Positions 15,485 through 24,877 of a stretch of DNA of 64,000 nucleotides are shown here, piece by piece. The position numbers were made by a program, and so were the translations under genes. Source of the DNA: Phytohabitans houttuyneae (lineage in GTDB: Bacteria; Actinomycetota; Actinomycetes; Mycobacteriales; Micromonosporaceae); the NCBI RefSeq assembly GCF_011764425.1, contig NZ_BLPF01000005.1, positions 337,553 through 401,552 of the forward strand, in the 5' to 3' direction. Every line of letters starts with the position of its first letter. Position 1 is the first letter of the stretch. The notes below the pieces were generated by a model. It was not told the origin of the DNA. It did no database searches and worked only from the letters and a program-made list of their open reading frames with translations.

Positions 15485-16690
15485 CTAGCCGGAGTGGCGC
15501 GGCGCCGGCGCTCCGTAGTGCCCCGGCGCGGCGCCGCCCTGGTAGGCCGTGCCGTTCTGCGGTGCGGCGCCTGCCTGGTACGCGGTGCCGTTTTGCGGCG
15601 CGGCCCCGGCCTGGTAGGCCGCCCCGTTTTGCGGCGCCGGTCCCGCTTGGTAGGCCGCGCCGTTTTGCGGGGCGGGTGGCGCCTGCTGGCCGTTGGGCAG
15701 CGGGACGGGCACCTGCTCCATCGCGTCGTTGAGCACGTCGGCGGCGGTGACGCCGCGCAGCTGGGCGTCGGAGGTGAGCAGCACGCGGTGCGCGAAGACC
15801 GGCTCCAGCAGCGTCTTCATGTCTTCGGGCAGCACGAAGCCGCGGCCTTCGATCAACGCGTACGCACACGCCGCCCGGGTCAGCGCGATCACGCCACGCG
15901 GGCTCACGCCGACCCGCACCTGCGGGTGGTTGCGGGTGGCGGCGGCGAGCCGCACCGCGTACGCGTACAGCGGGTCGGCGACGTGCACCCGCTGCGCCAT
16001 CGCGACCATCTGGCCGATCGTGTTGGTGTCGGCGATCGCCTCCAAGGCGTCCGGCGAACGCATCGTCGCGCCGCGCAGCACCTCGATCTCCACCGCCTCG
16101 CTCGGGTAGCCGACGGAGAGCTTGACCAGGAAGCGGTCGAGCTGCGCCTCGGGCAGCCGGTAGGTGCCGTCCATCTCGACCGGGTTTTGCGTGGCCACCA
16201 CGAGGAACGGGCGGGGCACCGGGTGCCGCACGCCGTCGACAGTGACCGTGCGCTCCTCCATGACCTCCAGCAGCGCGGACTGGGTCTTGGGGGAGGCGCG
16301 GTTGATCTCGTCGGCGATCACCACGTTGGCGAAGACCGGCCCGGGGTGGAACTCGAAGCCCCGCGTGGCCTGGTTGAAGATCGTCACGCCGGACACGTCG
16401 GACGGCAGCAGGTCGGGCGTGAACTGGATCCGCCGCCACTGGCCGTGGATCGTGGCCGCCATGGCCCTGGCGAGGGTGGTCTTGCCGACGCCGGGCACGT
16501 CTTCGAGCAGCACGTGCCCCTGCGCGAACAGTGCGGTCAGCGCCAGCCGCACCACCTGCGGCTTGCCGAGCACGACCGCGCCGATGTTGTCGGCCAGCCG
16601 CGCGGCCAGGTGGGCGAAGCCCTGCACGTGCTGCGGGGTGAGCCCTTCGGGTGGGCTCGATGCCTGGGTGTGATTGACGGTCGCGGTCAT
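15485..16690 (-). CDS. MoxR-family AAA+ ATPase with repeat tail
   Basis: AAA+ ATPase of 401 residues that acts as a chaperone-like partner of DUF58/vWA proteins. Walker A is EDVPGVGKTTLARAMA (~68-82), Walker B is ADEINRAS (~128-135), with ATQNPVE (sensor 1) and PEAQLDRF following. The C-terminal ~65 residues carry four tandem 12-residue repeats of the form APQNGAAYQAG, rich in Gln, Asn and Tyr, not usual for MoxR. ATG at 16690 overlaps the stop of the fn3 gene (ATGA). Confidence 0.95.
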   Translation of the reverse strand: MTATVNHTQASSPPEGLTPQHVQGFAHLAARLADNIGAVVLGKPQVVRLALTALFAQGHVLLEDVPGVGKTTLARAMAATIHGQWRRIQFTPDLLPSDVSGVTIFNQATRGFEFHPGPVFANVVIADEINRASPKTQSALLEVMEERTVTVDGVRHPVPRPFLVVATQNPVEMDGTYRLPEAQLDRFLVKLSVGYPSEAVEIEVLRGATMRSPDALEAIADTNTIGQMVAMAQRVHVADPLYAYAVRLAAATRNHPQVRVGVSPRGVIALTRAACAYALIEGRGFVLPEDMKTLLEPVFAHRVLLTSDAQLRGVTAADVLNDAMEQVPVPLPNGQQAPPAPQNGAAYQAGPAPQNGAAYQAGAAPQNGTAYQAGAAPQNGTAYQGGAAPGHYGAPAPRHSG

Positions 16691-19427
16691 CAGCACGCCG
16701 GCAGGGATCCGAGTTCGTCGGGGTCGCCGACGCCCTCGAGGTTGAACCAGGCGAACGAGATGTACCGCTCCGCACCCTGCCACTTGATGCGGATCCAGAC
16801 GTTGGTGCTGTCGTTGGGGTTGGTGCCCATCTTGCCCGGGTTGTAGACGTAGTCGTTGATGCCTTCACCGGTGGTGTGGCAGATCGCCTCGATGCGCGTG
16901 CCGTTGCCGGCTCGCCCGGCGGTGCCCGAGCGCATGTTGGTGCCGTTGTAGATACCCATGCCGTTGCCCTCGGAGCACCACGTGTGCTGCGCCGGGTCGG
17001 TGCTGGCGGTGTTGTTGATGCACACGGCCGTGCCGAAGATGGCGGGGGTGGCGCGGCTGCCGGTGCCGGTGGCGCTGCCGGCCGCGTTTGTCACGGTGAC
17101 CGTGAAGTTGTACGTGGTGCCGGGCGTCAGCCCGCCGACCGCGAGCGTGCCGCAGTCGCCGTTGGCCGTCTTGCCGCCGACGTCCAGGCTGCAGGTGGCG
17201 TTGCCGCCGCCGTCGTTGACCGTGAAGTTGACCGTCACCGCGGTGACCGTGGCGGAGCTGCCGGTCACCGTGACGCTCGGCGTGGCCACGGTACGGCCCG
17301 TCGCGCTCGCCTCCGCGCCTTCGCCGGCCTCGTTGACCGCGCGCACCTTGACCGTGACGTTGGCCCCCTCGCCCAGCCCGGTGATTTCTGCGCTGGTGCC
17401 GGTGACCTCGGTGCGGTTGCCGCCGGCGTCCACCACGTACTTGGTGATGGGGCGGCCGTTTTCGGCCGGGGCGGCCCAGACCGCGTTGAGCGTGCCGGCC
17501 TTGCCCTTGACGGTGGTCACGTCCAGCGACGCCGGCCGGTCCGGCACGGTGAACGGCACCACGCTGTTGCTCACCGGTGACGCCGTCGACGCGCCGCCGC
17601 GCTCGTTGACCGAGACGACCTGGAACGCGTACTGGTTGCCGTACTCAAGCTCGCCGGCAGGCACGACAAGCTCGGTCGAGGTGGACTCGCCGGCCGGCGC
17701 GGCGGCACCCGCGGCGACAGCGGTCACCGTGTACTTGCGGATGTCCAGGCCCTGCCCGTTGGCGGCCGGCCACTTCACGACGACCGTGCCGTCCGGCTTG
17801 GCCTCGGCGGTCACGCTCGCCGGCGGGTCGGGCACCTCGGAGGTCGGCACGACCGGGTTGCTCTGCTTCTTGGGCCCGGCGCCCTTTTCGTTGACCGCGT
17901 GCACCGAGAACCGGTACTCCTGACCGTTGACCAGGCCGGTGATCTTCACAGAGCGCTGGCTGGCGCCGACCTCGATGGTCTTGCCGTCGCCCTCCACCAC
18001 GTACTTGGTGATGTCGGCGCCATTCGGATTGGCCGAGCGCCAGCCGACGGTCACCTCGGTGTTGCCGCCGGTCGCGACCACCGAACGCGGCGCGCCCGGC
18101 TTGCCCACCGGCGGGTCCTGCTTCTGCGGCGGCGGGGGAGGCGGCGGCGGGTCGCCACCGAGCACGTCGTTGGCGTACTTGTCGACGGTGCGCACCTCGT
18201 GCTTGTCGTCGACCACTGTCGCGTTCTGCGAGTTGGGCGCGTTGATGAACAGGTAGTTTTCGCGGACCTCGAGCTCCAGCGGCCCGTTGGCGCCCTTGAT
18301 CTCGATCTTGTTGACAAGCTGGCCGTTTTCGTCGAACACGTACACCGTGCCGGTCGAGGCGTCCGCGGCGTAGAAGCGCCCGGCCCAGGCGACCGCCGGC
18401 TCCAGCTTGGCGCCCTCGCCGGGCACCTCGAAGTCGTGCACCGGCTTGTCCGGGTCGACCACCCACACGTGGCGGGCGTCGGGCACTGTCACCGGCACCC
18501 GCGGGCCGTTGGTGCGCGGCGGCAGCGAGCCCAGCCCGTCGAGCGTGAGGGGGGTGGCCAGCTTGTCGTCGCCCTTGACCGTGGTGAGCGTCTTGGTGGT
18601 GCGGTTGAGCACGGCCACGCCGTCGTCCAGTGTGGAGATCGTCAGGTCGTGGCTGGGGTCGGCGACGTCGACAGTGCGCACGATCGCCGGGCTCTGGCCG
18701 CTGCCGCCCGCGCCGCCGGACGCGGCCGGCGCGTCGGGCAGGGGCGCCGCGGTCACCGCGGACACCGTGCCCTCGCTGGGCACCGCCACCCACAGGTTTC
18801 CGCCGCCGTCGAACGAGCCGCCGGTCAGGCCCGGCGGGTAGTGCACCGCCTCACCGATCGGCGCGAGCGAACGGGGTCGAGCTGGCGCACCACACCCTGC
18901 ACCGCGTCGACCACAAACGCCTTGTCGTCCTGCAAAGCCACGCTCACGCCCACGCCGGCGACCGTCTTGGTGGTCGCGGTGATCTGCAGGGTGGCGAGGT
19001 CGAGAGAGCTGACCGTGCCGGTGGTGAGGTCGCGCAGGATCAGGAACCGGTCGGTCTGCGACACCTGCATCTTGTGGCCCTGACCCTTGGGGATCTGCAG
19101 CCGGGTGTCGACCCGGCCGGTGACCCCGTTGACCCGGGCCATCTCGCTGCGCAGCGAACTCCACAGCCACGAACTCGCGTCATAGCTGGCCACCGCGTGA
19201 TCGGCCGCACCCAAACCCAGAATCGTCAGGCCCATGGCCGCGACGAGCCCCAGCACGGTGGCGATCGTGACGATGCCGCCGCGCTTGAGCTTCCTACCCT
19301 TTACCGGGCTCGCGCCCGCAACCTCCGCTGTGCCGATCCCTGTGGTGACCACAGTCGGCCGCCCTCCCCACCCCGTGAACGCGGGCCGGCGTCCTCCCGC
19401 GCTGCTCGTCGATGCGTTCCTCCCCAA
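16690..19427 (-). CDS. Membrane-anchored propeller/fibronectin type III protein (frameshift near 18875)
   Basis: First gene of the operon. The product is about 912 residues if one base is restored in the CCCC run at 18873-18876 (minus strand), which joins VVRQLDP to SLAPIGEAVHYPPG. Order: cytoplasmic basic N-terminus, one helix (VTIATVLGLVAAMGLTILGLG, ~52-75), repeat strands of a WD/NHL-like propeller (~90-390), a Pro/Gly linker, three or four fibronectin type III domains (PDPPASVTAEAKPDG, PDRPASLDVTTV and others), and a ~110-residue C-terminal domain with four Cys (AVCINN, HTWCSEG, IEAICHT, final C). Likely a large cell-surface or periplasm-side scaffold worked on by MoxR. The frameshift is probably an error. 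Confidence 0.8.
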
Positions 19428-19566
19428 ATGCCGCTGGCCATCATAGGGGGTGCGCTAGGTAGGCGGATACCCGCTGTGGATACGCTGCCCCAGCCTGTGG
19501 ATAACTCGGATGCGGGCAGTGTTGGCGCAGGTCCGCTCAGTTACATGCGATCTTGCCTACTGTGGA

Positions 19567-20676
19567 TCAGCCAGGCGTCGGGGACTTACGCTCCGTACAC
19601 ACCTGGCCGGAGGTGGCGAACTCCTCGGTGCTGTAGACCGCGAGGACCGTGAAGCAGTAGCCCAGCCGCGGGTTCAGGCCGTTGATCGTGGCGCTCGTCT
19701 CGCCCGGATCGACGTTCAGCATCGCCTTGTGCTGCCGGCCCGCCTGCGCGCCCGCGATGATGAACGGCACCCGCCCGTCCGTCGGGTCCTTCCAGGTCAC
19801 CGTGATGGCGGTGCCGTCCACCCGCAGCTTCAGCTCGGTCGGCGGGTCGCCGGCCAGCCGCGGACCCTGCGTCACCGTCGTCGGCGGCGGCGTCTCGTCA
19901 CCCCCACCGGAAAACACCACCTGAATCGCCACGAACCCCGCCGCCAGGACGGCGGCGGCCGCCGCGATCATGGCGGCCGCCGTCGCGCCACGCACTTTCC
20001 GTGGGCTTGTCACGAGGTACGTCGGCTCGGAGTCCCCGCCGTACGCCGGAGGTGCGTTGTGCGCCGGCGGCGGGTTGTAGACGGGCGGCGGGTTGTAAGC
20101 GGGCGCCGGCGCCGGTGGCTGTTGCGGGTATGCCGGCGCCGGTGGGGGATTGGGCAGCGCGAACGCCGCCGACGACGGGAACTGCATCGGCGGCGGTGGC
20201 GGCGGCTCGTCGGACGGGATCGTCAGCTCGACCGAGGGTGTCGAGTCGCCCAGGTACTCCCGCGCCGCGCGCACCGTCCAGTGGTCATCGCCGAAAACCG
20301 CCGGCGCCAGCGTCGCCACCCGCCCGAACGCCCGCCGCGCCTCGTGCCTGTTGCCCAGCTCCTCGGCCACCCCGCCCAGGTCGAACGAGATCGACAGCAT
20401 CAACGGGTGCGAGTCGCCAAGGTGCAGCTGTCCCGCCGCGTAGGCCTCCTCCAGCACCCGCCGCGCGGCCATCGGATCGCCCGCCTCCCGGTGCAGGCCG
20501 GCCAGCACCTGCCCGGTGGCGATCACATCCGGGCTGTCCTCGCCGAGCGCCGCCTTGGCGCCCTCCAGGGTCTGGTCGAGCATCACCCGGGCGCCGGCGA
20601 GGTCACCGGCGTCACGCAGCGCACGGGCGTTCTGCTGGGCGGTAGCGAGCGGAGACGGCTGGGACACGCCCGCCAT
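19567..20676 (-). CDS. TPR / fibronectin-like membrane protein
   Basis: Protein of 369 residues from the ATG at 20676 (GGCAGG upstream). Residues ~10-160 form tetratricopeptide-type helices (ARALRDAGDLAGARVMLDQTLEGA, HREAGDPMAARRVLEEAYAAG). A Pro/Tyr-rich linker with NPPPVYNPPPAH repeats follows, then one helix (TAAAMIAAAAAVLAAGFVAIQVV, ~245-270) and a single extracytoplasmic fn3-like domain with two Cys (GYCFTV, GQVCTE). The N-terminal TPR would be cytoplasmic. It lies 140 bases upstream of the fn3-MoxR operon on the same strand and shares its domain types, suggesting a related role. Confidence 0.75.
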   Translation of the reverse strand: MAGVSQPSPLATAQQNARALRDAGDLAGARVMLDQTLEGAKAALGEDSPDVIATGQVLAGLHREAGDPMAARRVLEEAYAAGQLHLGDSHPLMLSISFDLGGVAEELGNRHEARRAFGRVATLAPAVFGDDHWTVRAAREYLGDSTPSVELTIPSDEPPPPPPMQFPSSAAFALPNPPPAPAYPQQPPAPAPAYNPPPVYNPPPAHNAPPAYGGDSEPTYLVTSPRKVRGATAAAMIAAAAAVLAAGFVAIQVVFSGGGDETPPPTTVTQGPRLAGDPPTELKLRVDGTAITVTWKDPTDGRVPFIIAGAQAGRQHKAMLNVDPGETSATINGLNPRLGYCFTVLAVYSTEEFATSGQVCTERKSPTPG

Positions 20677-20755
20677 GCTGCCTGCCACCCCGCCATCCGC
20701 GCCACCCGGGTCCCTTGGGTGGGCTGCGGGTGCTGGGTCAGCGCGGTGAAGAATT

Positions 20756-20808
20756 ACTTGATTCACTCAAGCAACCTGTGATCCAATGATCCTTGATTCA
20801 ATCAAGTA
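20756..20808 (+). promoter_or_regulatory. Two palindromic operators ahead of the MDR gene
   Basis: CTTGATTCAATCAAG (20792-20806) is a perfect 15-base palindrome; CTTGATTCACTCAAG (20757-20771) differs at one base. Their centres are 35 bases apart and the second lies 17 bases before the start codon. The AT-rich sequence is unlike its surroundings. Spaced twin sites suggest cooperative binding of a TetR-, MarR- or HxlR-type repressor, not identified here. Confidence 0.7.
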
Positions 20809-20822
20809 AAAATGGAGGACCC

Positions 20823-21788
20823 ATGGAAAGCAGAGACACGATGAACGCGATCGTCCTCGACCGCTTCGGCGGAGTCGACGAACTCGCCTCGCGCCGGATA
20901 CCGCTGCCGCAGGTCGGCGACGACGACGTCCTCATCCGGGTGGAGTTCGCGGGCGCCGCGTCCTGGGACGCGGTCGAGCGGGAGGGGCACTACGACGGCG
21001 CTTTCGGCGTCGCGTCGACCTTCCCCTACGTCCTCGGCTGGGACGCGGCGGGCACGGTGGCCGCGCTCGGACGCAACGTCACCGGGTTCGACGTGGGCGA
21101 GCGTGTCTACGCCTCGACGAACCCGGTGCAGCGCGGCGGCTTCTACGCCGAGTACGGCGTCGTCGAGGCGGAGTTCGTGGCGCGCGTGCCCGACCGCCTG
21201 CCGACCGAACAGGCCGGCGCGATGCCGTGGGACGCTCTGACCGCACTGGGCGGCCTCGATCTGCTCGGGCTGCCGCAGGGCGCAACGCTCATGGTCTTCG
21301 GGGCCAGCGGGGGTGTCGGGCACATGGCCGTGCAGCTGGCTCGGCACCGCGGCATCCGGGTGCTGGCCGTGGCCTCTGGCGACGACGGCGTCGCCCTGGC
21401 CCGGCGACTGGGCGCCGACGAGGTCGTCAACGGTCGCAAGGACGACGTGCTGGCCGCGGCCTCGCAGTTCGCGCCGGACGGGCTCGACGCCGCTCTGGTC
21501 ACCGCGGGAGGCGAAACCGCCGAGCGGTCTCTTCGCGCGGTCAAGAGCTCGGGACTGATCGCCTGGCCGAACGGTGTCCTGCCCCTGCCCGTGACGCCGC
21601 CGAGCGCGAAGGTGTCCTACTACGACGGGGACATAACCCGGGCCGCCACCGATCGGCTGAACGCGATCATCGAGGCGAGCTCCTTCGAGGTCCACCTAGC
21701 CCGGACCTTCCCATTGGAGAACGTCAAGGATGCGCACCGCGCCCTGGACGATCACTACGTCGGGAAGCTGGCCCTCAAGGTCGGATAG
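20823..21788 (+). CDS. NADP-dependent quinone-reductase-like oxidoreductase (zinc-free MDR)
   Basis: Medium-chain dehydrogenase/reductase of 321 residues. The catalytic N-terminal domain has YVLGWDAAGTVAALG and lacks the structural zinc cysteines, as in quinone oxidoreductases. The Rossmann motif is VFGASGGVGHMAVQLAR (~154-170). ATG at 20823 follows GGAGG; earlier ATGs lie inside an operator palindrome. Probably reduces quinones or enones using NADPH. The tight operator pair upstream suggests induction by an electrophile or similar signal. Downstream lie remnants of SDR and AraC genes. Confidence 0.9.
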   Translation: MESRDTMNAIVLDRFGGVDELASRRIPLPQVGDDDVLIRVEFAGAASWDAVEREGHYDGAFGVASTFPYVLGWDAAGTVAALGRNVTGFDVGERVYASTNPVQRGGFYAEYGVVEAEFVARVPDRLPTEQAGAMPWDALTALGGLDLLGLPQGATLMVFGASGGVGHMAVQLARHRGIRVLAVASGDDGVALARRLGADEVVNGRKDDVLAAASQFAPDGLDAALVTAGGETAERSLRAVKSSGLIAWPNGVLPLPVTPPSAKVSYYDGDITRAATDRLNAIIEASSFEVHLARTFPLENVKDAHRALDDHYVGKLALKVG

Positions 21789-21799
21789 CGACGCGGCGA

Positions 21800-21935
21800 C
21801 GCTCAAGTCGGGGTCGGCGACGTCCAGCAGCCCGCCGGTGCCCCAGCGGGCGTCCGGTGAGACAAGAAACGCCACCGCGTCGGCGATGTCGGCGGCCTCG
21901 CCGACCCTGCCGAGTGCGGTCGTCGCCGCTACGCA
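21800..21935 (-). pseudogene. C-terminal fragment of an SDR oxidoreductase
   Basis: Minus-strand frame reads TTALGRVGEAADIADAVAFLVSPDARWGTGG-like, split here as TTALGRVGEAADIADAVAFL then VSPDARWGTGGLLDV. This is the conserved C-terminal end of classical short-chain dehydrogenases. The Rossmann motif and the YxxxK active site are absent. It is tail to tail with the MDR gene and is cut off at its 5' end by the AraC remnant. Confidence 0.65.
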
Positions 21936-21967
21936 CCTGAGTACGGCATCGACGACGGGTCTGACCC

Positions 21968-22680
21968 GGCCACGGCGCGCTGGCCGCGCTGCGGCGGGCC
22001 GCCAGTGCCGGCAGCCGGGTCGTGTCCGTGTGCTCGGGGGTGTTCCTGCTGGCCGAGGCCGGTCTGCTGGACGGCCGTACGGTGACGACGCATTGGCAGT
22101 ACCGGGAGGCACTGGCCGCTGCCTTTCCCCACGGTCGAGGTGCACCACGACGCGATCTTCGTGGCGGATAGACCGGGTCCTCACCGCCGCGGGGGCATCG
22201 ACCCTGTACATGCACCTGATCCGCGCCGACCACGGCGCCGAGGCGGCCGAGCGCATGGCGCGGCTGGCCATCGCGGCGCCGATCCGGCGAGGGCACCAAC
22301 CGCAGGTCGTCGACAGGCCGGTCCCGGCTCGGGGAGCGGGGCTGGCAGACACCCGCGCGTGGGCGCTGCGCCGGCTCGACCAGCCGGTCGGCCTCACCGA
22401 CCTGGCCCGCCACGCCCACACCAGCCTCCGGACGCTGACCCGCCAGTTCCGGGCAGAGACGGGCCACCCGCCGCTGCAATGGCTATTGCAGCAACGCATC
22501 GGGCGCGCCGAGCTGCTGCTGGAAACGACCGACCTGGCGGTGGAGCGGATCGCGCGGGACAGCGGGCTGGGCACGGCCGACTCGCTGCGCCGCCACATGA
22601 TGCGTTACCGGGGCGTGACGCCGTCGGCCTACCGCGCGGCACATCGCACACCTCGGCAGGCATCGAGCCCGGCAGGATGA
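21968..22680 (+). pseudogene. Decayed GlxA/AraC-type regulator
   Basis: Three frames in turn give SRVVSVCSGVFLLAEAGLLDG and HWQYREALAAAFP (amidase-like DJ-1/PfpI domain), then VEVHHDAIFVAD, then VLTAAGAS through to a complete double HTH (LTDLARHAHTSLRTLTRQF, VERIARDSGLGTADSLRRH). One extra base near 22122 (CCCC) and another change near 22166 break the frame, and the first ~60 codons are missing. It is therefore a real pseudogene, unlike the single-deletion genes elsewhere in the window. Confidence 0.75.
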
Positions 22681-22702
22681 GACCGTGACGAGATCGGCGG
22701 GG

Positions 22703-24109
22703 TTACCAGCCGGCCGGTGGGGCTTCGAGGTGGACGGCCTTGGTCACGGTCAACTCGTCCAGCAGCTCAGGGCCGTACCCGAAGCCTTGGCCGCTGCCGC
22801 GGCGCGGATGCGCGGCACCGCCCGGTGCCCCGCCGAAGACCGCGTTGACCTTGACCGTGCCGACCGGAAGCTCGTGGTAGGCCCGCTGGGCGTGGCTCAT
22901 CCTGCCGGTCAGGACGGTGGCGGCGAGGCCGTAGGGCGAGTCGGCGGCCCGCCGCAGGGCTTCGTCGAAGGAGTCGACCGCCATCACGGGGGCGACCGGC
23001 CCGAACGTCTCCTGCCGCATGACCGCCATCTCGTCGGTGCAGCCGGCCAGCACGGTGGGTGGGTAGAACGCGCCTGGGCCGGGCGGCACGGCACCGCCGC
23101 GCAGGGCGGTGGCGCCCTCCTTGATCGCTTGCTGGACCTGCTCGTCGACGGTTTCGCGCAGCCGGCGGTCCACCAGCGGCCCGATGCGCGGTGCCCAGGC
23201 GTCGGCCTGCGCGGCCAGCGCGTCCAGGAACGGCTCGGCCACCGTGCGGTGGACGTAGACGCGTTCGACCGCGACGCAGATCTGCCCCGCGTTGGCGAAC
23301 GCGCCGACAGCCGCCTGCTCGGCCGCCCATTGCGGGTCCACACCGGCGTCGACGATCAGCGGGTCGCTGCCGCCGTTTTCGAGCAGTGCCTTCGCGCCGG
23401 TCCGCGCGCAGGTGGCGGCGATCGAGCGGCCGGTCGCGGTCGAACCGACCTGCGCCACCACGTCGACCCGCGCGGCGGCCAGCGCGGCACCGACCGCGCC
23501 GTCACCGGTAACGAGGTTGAGCACGCCGGGCGGCAGGTGCGGGGCGAGCAGCTCGGCCAGCCGCCACCCGGTGGCCGGGGTGCGCTCGCTGGGCTTGTAG
23601 ACCACCGTGTTGCCGGTGACCAGGGCGGCGCCGAGCAGTCCGCAGGAGACCGCGACCGGGTCGTTCCACGGCGTGATGACCGCGACGACGCCGCGCGGCT
23701 GGAAGACCATGAGGTCGACGGCGTCGGCGTTTCCGGCCAGCGAACGGCCGCGGTGGGTGGGACCCAGCTCGGCGTACTGGCGCAGCGTGCCGACCCCCGC
23801 CATGATCGATTCGGCGGCCTCGCCGACCGGCTTGCCCATCTCCGCCGACATCGTCCCGGCCAGCTCGTCCACAGTGGACTCGATCGCTGACGCGGCGGCG
23901 TGCAGCGCGGCGGCACGGGCGCTCGGCGCGGTGCCGGCCCAACCGGCGGCGGCCGCCCGGGCTGCCTCGACCGCCGCGGCGACGTCTTCCTCGCTCGACA
24001 TGGTGAACGCGGTGACCGGCTGTCCGTCGGCGGGGTTGGCGACCGTCAGGGTGCGTCCGGAGCGGCCGGGACCGCGGACGCCGGCGATGAGCTGCGCGAC
24101 CTCGTACAT
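22703..24109 (-). CDS. Aldehyde dehydrogenase (NAD(P)+)
   Basis: Oxidises an aldehyde to the acid; 468 residues, usual length. The general-base Glu is in LLENGGSDP (~244) and the nucleophile Cys in NAGQICVAVERVYV (~279). The cofactor-binding GSTATGRS and the VITPWNDPVAVS segment before it are present, and ETFGPVAPV marks the C-terminal half. It most resembles the succinate-semialdehyde/betaine-aldehyde type by general pattern; the substrate is not determined. It lies about 115 bases downstream of a RidA gene on the same strand. Confidence 0.95.
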   Translation of the reverse strand: MYEVAQLIAGVRGPGRSGRTLTVANPADGQPVTAFTMSSEEDVAAAVEAARAAAAGWAGTAPSARAAALHAAASAIESTVDELAGTMSAEMGKPVGEAAESIMAGVGTLRQYAELGPTHRGRSLAGNADAVDLMVFQPRGVVAVITPWNDPVAVSCGLLGAALVTGNTVVYKPSERTPATGWRLAELLAPHLPPGVLNLVTGDGAVGAALAAARVDVVAQVGSTATGRSIAATCARTGAKALLENGGSDPLIVDAGVDPQWAAEQAAVGAFANAGQICVAVERVYVHRTVAEPFLDALAAQADAWAPRIGPLVDRRLRETVDEQVQQAIKEGATALRGGAVPPGPGAFYPPTVLAGCTDEMAVMRQETFGPVAPVMAVDSFDEALRRAADSPYGLAATVLTGRMSHAQRAYHELPVGTVKVNAVFGGAPGGAAHPRRGSGQGFGYGPELLDELTVTKAVHLEAPPAGW

Positions 24110-24223
24110 GGGGGTGGCGCTTCCCTCAGCCGGCTGATGTAAACGTGGGCCGGTCTGCCGCCAGCCTCGGGCTGACTGTGCGGTGGCGCTTGCTCATAGG
24201 CTTCCTAGCCTGGCCGGGCGGGG

Positions 24224-24628
24224 CTATTCCTCGAGGGCGGCGGTGACGTCGAGCTCGATCAGCTGGCCGGTGAAACCAAGCTGGGCCACTCCGAGCAGCG
24301 TGCTGGCTGTGGTGAACGCCGGCGCCAGCGGCGAAGCCTGAAACCGCGCCCACACCCGCGACAGCACCGGCTGCTCGGCGCTGACCACATAGATCACCGT
24401 GCGCACCACCTGCTCCGGCCCCACACCGACAGCGGCGAGTGCGGCAAGCGTATTCGCCGCCACCTGATCCACCTGCGCATCGAAGTCCCCAAGCCCCACC
24501 ACGACCCCGTCAGCGTCCAGCGGACACTGCCCGGCCAGGTGAGCCGTCCGCCCCGCCTCCACCACCGTGATGTGGTGATAACCAGGCGTATCGTGCAAGG
24601 AGTCGGGGTTGATGCGGCTGATCGACAT
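24224..24628 (-). CDS. RidA-family protein (enamine/imine deaminase-like)
   Basis: Protein of 134 residues with the YjgF/RidA fold pattern: HLAGQCPLDADG, QVDQVAANTLAALAAVG, VVRTVIYVVS and GFTGQLIELDVTAALE. The Arg in VVRTVIYV corresponds to the substrate-binding Arg of active RidA proteins. Likely removes reactive enamine/imine intermediates or has a pathway-specific role with the downstream aldehyde dehydrogenase. ATG at 24628 has a poor ribosome site. Confidence 0.85.
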   Translation of the reverse strand: MSISRINPDSLHDTPGYHHITVVEAGRTAHLAGQCPLDADGVVVGLGDFDAQVDQVAANTLAALAAVGVGPEQVVRTVIYVVSAEQPVLSRVWARFQASPLAPAFTTASTLLGVAQLGFTGQLIELDVTAALEE

Positions 24629-24794
24629 GGCGCCCAGTGTGACCCGCCGGGCCCGCGCTTCGCCGCCCTTTTCGCCCCGCGTGCCCACCGTGCAGACCCC
24701 CGCCGAGGCCGTGTAGAGTGATCCCCCGTGCGACCCTCGGGTGGCGGTAGGACGGCGTGCCCGTTCCGACCCCACCGGTAGAGTGGACGCACAA

Positions 24795-24877
24795 GTCCGG
24801 GTGGCGGAATGGCAGACGCGCTAGCTTGAGGTGCTAGTGCCCGTATAGGGCGTGGGGGTTCAAGTCCCCCTCGGACA
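24795..24877 (+). tRNA. tRNA-Leu (GAG)
   Basis: Class II tRNA of 83 bases without encoded CCA. Acceptor stem GTCCGGG/CTCGGAC (one G-U pair), anticodon stem CTAGC/GCTAG with loop TTGAGGT giving anticodon GAG, a long variable arm (GTGCCCGTATAGGGCGT region) and T arm GGGGG-TTCAAGT-CCCCC. Discriminator base A at 24877. It reads Leu codons CUC/CUU. Confidence 0.95.

Noticed and set aside
12996..16846. Long plus-strand frames across the MoxR-DUF58-transglutaminase operon
   Set aside because: They are antisense to well-supported genes and have composition typical of shadow frames.
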